This document shows, piece by piece, positions 60,683 through 64,000 of a stretch of DNA of 64,000 nucleotides. Location: the NCBI GenBank assembly GCA_033558025.1, contig JAUCEF010000010.1, forward strand, positions 1,327,001 to 1,391,000, written 5' to 3'. Every line of letters begins with the position of its first letter. The stretch's first letter is position 1. This stretch comes from Phytophthora sp. 'mugwort' (Eukaryota; Oomycota; Peronosporomycetes; Peronosporales; Peronosporaceae). The translations under genes and the position numbers were made by a program. The notes beneath the pieces are model-generated. The model saw only the letters and a program-made list of their open reading frames with translations. It made no database searches and was not told the DNA's origin.

Positions 60683-61157
60683 ACTGCTTTTGCCTTTTAC
60701 GCCTCGCACGCATGCCAGCGCTAGCAGTGCGTATGCTGCGTCGAGGAACCCCACTGCTCGCACACGTCTCCGCGGCCATGCCACGCTCGCGGGAGATGCA
60801 ATTTGGTCATGCAGTTGAGGCCCGTCCAGCCGGCGACGAGTGAGATTGGCCGATCACTGTTGTGGACCGAGACGCCCTTGGCGGACAGGTGTAATTATGT
60901 GTGTCGCGGCTGGCGCTGGCATCAACCTGTTCTTTATAGGAGCAACGTTGGTGCGAGGCAGCGAAGGAGGAGGTGACGTCGGAGGCAGGGTCGACCATTG
61001 TCTCCAACAAAGACGAGCGCGGTCGATGATAATGCAGGCGTGTAGTGGGGGTGAAAATGCGAGGTCATAGCGAGCATGCGCGTAGCGACGAATGGTTTGT
61101 CGCGTGTCCGTCAATTTGCTTGCTTTTGTACGTTTTCGTGTGAATCGGTGACATGAA

Positions 61158-61222
61158 GCCCGTCTAGCTCAGTCGGTAGAGCGCAAGACTCTTAATCTTG
61201 TGGTCGTGGGTTCGACCCCCAC
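61158..61222 (+). pseudogene. Truncated tRNA-Lys (CTT), copy 112, array end
   Basis: The first 65 positions match the array tRNA (acceptor 5' strand, D arm, anticodon arm, T arm), with one T-loop change, TTCGAGC to TTCGACC (position 59). It lacks the T51 change of copies 107-111. The 3' acceptor strand and discriminator are missing: 13 bases between CCCAC and the terminator TTTT are deleted. Without positions 66-73 no acceptor stem can form, so it cannot make a functional tRNA. A box, B box and both T-runs remain, so a short Pol III transcript is possible. Confidence 0.92.
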
Positions 61223-61245
61223 TTTTGCCTTTTACGGCTCGGCAC
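61223..61245 (+). other. Right boundary of the tandem array
   Basis: TTTTGCCTTTTACG still matches the spacer start. The next bases, GCTCGGCACAGG, only partly match the unit's CCTCGCACGC, and after that no similarity to the unit is seen. Composition shifts from GC-rich to AT-richer unique DNA. Confidence 0.85.
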
Positions 61246-61759
61246 AGGAAATAGCCATGAAGCTGAGGAAGGAGTTTTAGAGAAGCAGATGATCCTGCCT
61301 GTGAGAGGTACGAAAAGGTCGAACATGAAAGAAATGGTGATGCCGCAGGAAAAGGTTAAGAATAGTCAGCGAGAGTCTCTGCCATGAAGACGTCCAGCTC
61401 ACCATTGACCACCAAAGCTGCGTCCAAAGGGAAGTCTCAATGTCATTCTAGCTTCATATTAACTGTTGCACGGATTTGGATGATATCAATGCAAAGGGAG
61501 ACACGATTAAGAAACAATGACAGCGTAACACCCAAACCAAGAGCGCGAATGTCGAATAGGCGAACAGATATTGGTGCTATGCCGTAAGAAGTAGTTATAC
61601 GAAATGCCACGCTGGCGAAATTGATGTGTGAGGATCGTAAAGGTAGATACTCACACATCAATTTAAACTTCGAAGAATATCTTATCAATCCGTTTAGTAA
61701 GCATATCAAAAATCGAAGTATATTTATTATTCACTTGTTGAGTTTTTAGTCTACTTGCA
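61246..61759. other. Unique flank without a supported gene
   Basis: Several short open stretches exist, such as a plus-strand frame open from about 61224 to its stop near 61386, followed in another frame by an ATG open to 61587. Neither matches a family I recognise and both are short. Together they could be the remains of a lysine/serine-rich coding sequence, but this is weak. The one clear structure is the inverted repeat at 61618-61664. Confidence 0.5.
61618..61664. repeat. Perfect 15-bp inverted repeat (hairpin)
   Basis: AAATTGATGTGTGAG (61618-61632) and CTCACACATCAATTT (61650-61664) are exact reverse complements around a 17-base loop. It lies about 100 bp beyond the 3' end of the hAT transposase remnant, so it may belong to that transposon's non-coding end or to an unrelated small element. 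It does not look like a Pol III terminator or a tRNA. Confidence 0.8.
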
Positions 61760-61876
61760 TTAAAACTGCTCCGGGGGAAAAGTGACAATATTATCACTGG
61801 TTGAAAATTCTCCCTCCGACAGAGCACTTGTCGCCACTGCACCTAACCATTTTCGCGCCAAGTTACTGAGTACAGG
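61760..61876 (-). pseudogene. hAT remnant: C-terminal dimerisation domain
   Basis: A 38-codon frame beginning PVLSNLARKWLGAVATSAL and continuing SEGEFSTSDNIVT. It matches the hAT dimerisation signature (P-x-L-x-x-LA-x-x-x-L-x-x-P-A-T-S-A-x-S-E-R-x-F-S-x-x-x-N-I-V-T). SERVFS is degraded to SEGEFS. The frame ends in a stop after PPEQF, earlier than in intact proteins. This segment gives the firmest family assignment. Confidence 0.87.
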
Positions 61877-62085
61877 GTAGGTCCCTTTATTTGCTCACCA
61901 CCAGTCAAAGGTGTCGAATCCCCATCTTCTGTTGCGTCCAGGGATGCCACCACGGTCAAGTAGGCCTTAAATTCAGTATCATAAATTTTCTCTACAGATG
62001 GTAGAGAAGGCTTATTTTCTTTGCCGAGCATGCGAGAAGTAACGCGGTTGATAGCTTTCTTGAACGTCCGTGACGGGGTTAGCAA
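61843..62085 (-). pseudogene. hAT remnant: linker before the dimerisation domain
   Basis: An open stretch overlapping the end of the previous segment in another frame. It reads through FKKAINRVTSRML and EFKAYL to TLYSVTWRENG. This region is usually variable and acidic in hAT proteins, and DATEDGDST fits that. Near its end the dimerisation domain starts in a third frame. Confidence 0.6.
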
Positions 62086-62600
62086 AAATCCGAAAGTGTC
62101 TGCGCTGAAGCCAATTTAGCAGGGTCCAGAAGATGAATTTGTGCCTGATACTTGCTCTCTGGCGATAGATGGTTCATTTCGCCAGCTATCCGAGGGTCTA
62201 ACACACAACCTAATTCAGATCCATTGATTTCAAGCTCGCAAAAACGTTTGCCAAACAACCGGTTTATGACTGCTTGGCAACCTTTCATTGCAACCCGAGT
62301 TTCGTCTATGTACGTCTCATTTCCTGCAGAATTCAAGATGTCGTCAAATAGCTTGCTGTCATTAAGAAATCCTCGAGGGCGTCGATTACGGGCATTACAC
62401 GCGGTATGGCTAGATACACCTGCCCACCTAGCCACATGTATACTGTTGCAAACGGCTCCATTAATGGCCAACCACTCCATGTGAGTAGACTTGCTTATTC
62501 TATTCTGCATGTTTTCGAACTCCACGCACCCTTCATCAGAATAAAAGTGCTCAAAGAACTTGTTTAAAGCTGACTTGAGCCGAATACACCTCTCCAACAT
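62079..62600 (-). pseudogene. hAT remnant: largest open segment (LMLERC to LDPR)
   Basis: The longest open frame outside the array, 173 codons from an internal Met. It is not a gene start: the same frame continues upstream through a TGA into the previous block. MLERCIRLKSAL follows the TRW motif as in hAT transposases. The region to residue 133 corresponds to the insertion and helical part of the core, and LDPR (residues 134-137) is a strong hAT motif. It ends in DFC-stop. A one-base shift at the T5 run near 62082-62090 carries the reading into the next segment. Confidence 0.8.
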
Positions 62601-62615
62601 TAGCCAACAACTATT

Positions 62616-62822
62616 TCAAAGAGTCGGACAATCCACAATTAAATTGACTACATTCGCTCGTGGGACACACAATTTGGTCTTCTGAATGCCATCTAGACAA
62701 TTGTGTGCTTTTGAAAACTTACGGAAATATACACCTAAGGCGCGAAACGTTTGTACAATTTCATCCATAGTTCCATACCATCCTTTTCCACCCGTTGCAA
62801 AGTAGTAATAATCGTGAAATCG
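62616..62822 (-). pseudogene. hAT remnant: block ending at a stop in the TRW motif
   Basis: A frame of 68 sense codons running from FHDYYYFATGG through MDEIVQTFRALGVYF and GIQKTKLCVPRA to LIVDCPTL, then TGA. The family consensus here is DxPTRWNSxxxMLER. The sequence reads DCPTL, stop, NSCWLMLER, so the Trp codon TGG appears changed to TGA and the preceding Arg codon to Leu (CTT). The frame continues without shift into the next segment. Confidence 0.82.
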
Positions 62823-62931
62823 ATCATCTCATCAATTGCATCATCAATATGAATGATCTCCACGTCTGCCCTCTCATCACCATTAAATTAATCACTGTTT
62901 TCATGCGTTCTCAATCACCCCCGGTTCATTA

Positions 62932-63132
62932 TCAACAATGGAAGCCCAGAGCGGGTTTTCCGCCTCGGTTGACTTCTTCTGCTTTAACAATGCGCCGATA
63001 GAACAAAATGAATTTTGTGGGCCATGCAGGGAGCATGATAAATATGTAAAAATCTCCAACTTTCACAACGTTAGAACTCGAGTCCCTTACGAAACGAGTG
63101 CGGTACACCTTACGCAGACCCCACTCCCTCAT
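62932..63132 (-). pseudogene. hAT remnant: REWGL / SSSNVVK block
   Basis: REWGL followed by VRDSSSNVVKVGD resembles the VTDNASNMVKA block that carries the second catalytic Asp in this superfamily; the Asp of RDSSSN is retained. After GDF the frame drifts: the family's C-x2-H block appears in an overlapping frame as CSLHG (62901-63059). Confidence 0.7.
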
Positions 63133-63174
63133 AATTTCGCCCGACGCGTCAGGCCAGTGTGAATTCCGGGAAGC

Positions 63175-63315
63175 TCACTCACCTCCAACCTCCAACGTCC
63201 AGTTGCGTGGCTCAAAACTTTCCGTAACGTAGTGAACAGTGAACGCAATGCAGCTTCGAGCATTACCAAATTTCGCTCGGGATGGACAAGTACACACAAA
63301 ACCGCTCAATATCAT
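63175..63315 (-). pseudogene. hAT remnant: first catalytic-core block
   Basis: A 46-codon frame containing CIAFTVHYVTESFEP and NWTLEV, the beta-strand block found just after the first catalytic Asp (usually in TxDxWTS) in hAT transposases. The Asp motif itself is not recognisable: the expected place reads CTCPSRAKFG. The next block, ELPGIHTG (63129-63176), follows in another frame. Confidence 0.7.
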
Positions 63316-63611
63316 TGCGGATATGGTTGATTCAGGGGTAAAAAAGTAATAATGTATCCACGCAATCGAGTGCGTTTTGGAATACTCACTTTACCCGACA
63401 CAATTTTTCAGTATTGAAGGCGATAAATTTAATAAAACTGTTTTCTCCAACCGTAGCCAACGGTCGAAAGCGGCTCGCAATCCATTCTACCAGAAGGCCG
63501 ATTGAATTCCTTCTGTTCTTCGCCGCTAATTTTTCGAAGCCCATCGACAACGCTCGTAAATTCTCCCTCCAAGTTGCGCTGTAGCTGGTGAGCGCTGATG
63601 TATTCTGCGAG

Positions 63612-63694
63612 TTCATGACTGTGATAATTATTCATGCGTTCCGTCACTTTATGATACCCACTGAAAACAATATCGCCATCTTGCATCGTTTGCA
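63612..63694 (-). pseudogene. hAT remnant: BED-type zinc finger segment
   Basis: CKRC (63683-63694) supplies a C-x2-C pair. In a different frame a few residues later, GYHKVTERMNNYHSHE (63612-63659) matches the G-Y/F-x-N-L-x-x-H-x-x-x-H end of BED fingers in hAT transposases, which bind the transposon ends. The two halves need a frame change between them. A run of seven A on the plus strand adjoins the CKRC codons but lies just upstream of the cysteine pair. Confidence 0.65.
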
Positions 63695-63790
63695 AAAAAA
63701 CGTACGCGGAGTTGCTGTTGTCAAGCTCTTAGTCCGAGAGGTACCAGAACTCAGGATGAGGAAACAGTTGAACAAATTAACACAGTTGAT

Positions 63791-64000
63791 GTTTGCGCCG
63801 GCGTCTTGCTGTAAATAATCGTGGCAGTTCAAATGCGCGTTGAGTCCCAGATGCTGTTGTAGTGTCTGGCTAAATCTGATTCGGATCCCGTTCAGGCGGC
63901 AGTCGGACTGGAGCCTCTGTTAATGTGGAGTAATTTCGTGATGCACTGGTGGTGACGACACGTATCGTATAGCGCTTGCTCGATGTTTTTCGTGCTGTCG
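63791..64000. other. Right flank, no gene seen
   Basis: Short frames only. A sequence starting TAGTGTCTGGCTAAATCTGA at 63860 resembles the outer end of some hAT elements, but it points rightward, so it would be the left end of a different element rather than the end of the remnant beside it. Confidence 0.35.

Larger units (their letters stand above)
1..61245 (+). repeat. Tandem array of 547/548-bp units, each with one tRNA-Lys(CTT) gene
   Basis: Head-to-tail array with 111 complete units and partial units at both ends. Of 111 tRNA-to-tRNA intervals, 60 are 547 bp and 51 are 548 bp. The only length difference is one T in the spacer motif TTCTTATAGG versus TTCTTTATAGG. The left edge of the window lies inside a spacer, so the array is longer than seen. 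Diagnostic spacer sites used in the copy entries (offset 1 is tRNA base 1): offset 217-222 is CCAGCC (haplotype P, 53 units), CCAACC (Q, 50) or CTAACC (R, 8); offset 314 is C or T; offset 455-460 is TCATAG or TCACAA (called CACA); offset 522 is G or A (called tacA). P dominates units 1-7 and 76-111, Q units 8-75. Neighbouring blocks of two, three or four units recur as larger repeats. No direct evidence of transcription of any one copy is visible. Confidence 0.98.
61760..63790 (-). pseudogene. Decayed hAT-superfamily transposase (BED finger to C-terminal dimerisation domain)
   Basis: Reading the minus strand from right to left, successive open segments in changing frames line up in the order of a hAT (Ac-like) transposase. 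They are: a BED-type zinc finger (63612-63694); the segment before the core with WIASRFRPLATVGENSF (about 63392-63500); VSIPKRTRLRGYI (63312-63389); the first core block with FTVHYV and NWTLEV (63175-63315); ELPGIHTG then REWGL and a VRDSSSNVVK block (62932-63176); a CSLHG block (62901-63059); a block ending in DCPTL-stop (62616-62822), where the family has DxPTRWNS; the LMLERC block with LDPR (62079-62600); a linker (61843-62085); and the dimerisation domain (61760-61876). The total of about 2.0 kb fits a usual hAT transposase of about 650 residues. Several frameshifts and a stop at the conserved Trp show it is dead. Introns are a less likely explanation, since the segments abut or overlap. 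Family assignment rests on recognised motifs, not a database search. The N-terminal limit is approximate. Confidence 0.88.

Noticed and set aside
432..61114. Hundreds of 61-93-codon open frames on both strands of the array
   Set aside because: They recur only because the unit recurs; they overlap one another and the tRNA in several frames, show no known domain, and change freely with single substitutions (starts and stops are gained or lost between haplotypes).
1..61222. CRISPR array
   Set aside because: The period is 547 bp, the spacers are all alike, and the unit contains a complete eukaryotic tRNA; none of this fits CRISPR.
1..61222. tRNA-derived SINE family
   Set aside because: The tRNA is intact with a proper acceptor stem and terminator, units are strictly head-to-tail, and no A-rich tail or target-site duplication is seen.
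61384..61587. Plus-strand frame of 67 codons starting MKTSSSP
   Set aside because: Short, no recognised domain, and partly covered by a minus-strand frame of similar length; kept only as a note in the flank entry.
62152..62484. Plus-strand frame of 110 codons
   Set aside because: It is antisense to the hAT segment at 62079-62600, which carries recognisable family motifs; the plus frame shows none.
61843..62600. An intact two-gene operon or spliced gene on the minus strand
   Set aside because: The segments overlap in different frames at a T5 run, the first has an upstream in-frame continuation through a TGA, and no convincing splice sites are needed or seen.
62795..63162. Two overlapping plus-strand frames of 68 and 74 codons
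   Set aside because: Both are antisense to the hAT core blocks and show no motif.
63386..63832. Separate small minus-strand proteins at the right end
   Set aside because: The overlapping frames here are better read as one frameshifted N-terminal part of the hAT transposase, since motifs pass from one frame to the next in family order.

Overview
The window is eukaryotic. About 61.2 kb of its 64 kb is one head-to-tail tandem array, entered mid-unit at base 1, so the array continues beyond the left edge. Each unit is 547 or 548 bp: one 73-nt tRNA-Lys gene (anticodon CTT) followed by a GC-rich spacer of about 474 bp with no believable protein gene. I count 111 complete tRNA genes and one 3'-truncated copy at the right end. 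The tRNA has textbook eukaryotic features: an internal A box and B box, no encoded CCA, and a T4 RNA polymerase III terminator a few bases downstream. Its acceptor and anticodon stems look closer to plant or protist tRNA-Lys than to animal tRNA-Lys. Together with the type of hAT transposon next to it, this makes an oomycete or other protist, or a plant, my tentative guess; the sequence alone does not decide.

Layout: 1-389 is the end of a spacer whose tRNA lies outside the window. 390-61157 holds 111 complete units (60 of 547 bp, 51 of 548 bp). 61158-61222 is the last tRNA, which has lost its 3' acceptor strand, and by about 61245 the repeat has faded into unique, more AT-rich DNA. 61246-61759 has no gene I can support, but holds a perfect 15-bp inverted repeat. 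61760 to about 63790 (minus strand) is a decayed hAT-superfamily transposase. It can be followed from a BED-type zinc finger to the C-terminal dimerisation domain through several frame changes and a stop in the conserved TRW motif. 63833-64000 shows only a short hAT-end-like sequence.

The array shows the marks of concerted evolution. Units fall into haplotypes defined by a few shared substitutions: P (CCAGCC), Q (CCAACC) and R (CTAACC) at unit offset 217-222, where offset 1 is tRNA base 1. P dominates both ends and Q the middle. Multi-unit blocks (dimers, a trimer and a tetramer) are themselves duplicated in tandem, as in satellite DNA higher-order repeats. tRNA changes are rare: a T-stem mismatch shared by the last five complete copies, a double change in one acceptor stem, and one D-stem change. 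The spacers are nearly as uniform as the tRNAs, so recent amplification and homogenisation, not only selection on the tRNA, keeps the units alike. If most copies are transcribed, the locus would be a large source of the tRNA that reads AAG codons. It could equally behave as a tRNA-bearing satellite that is mostly silent.
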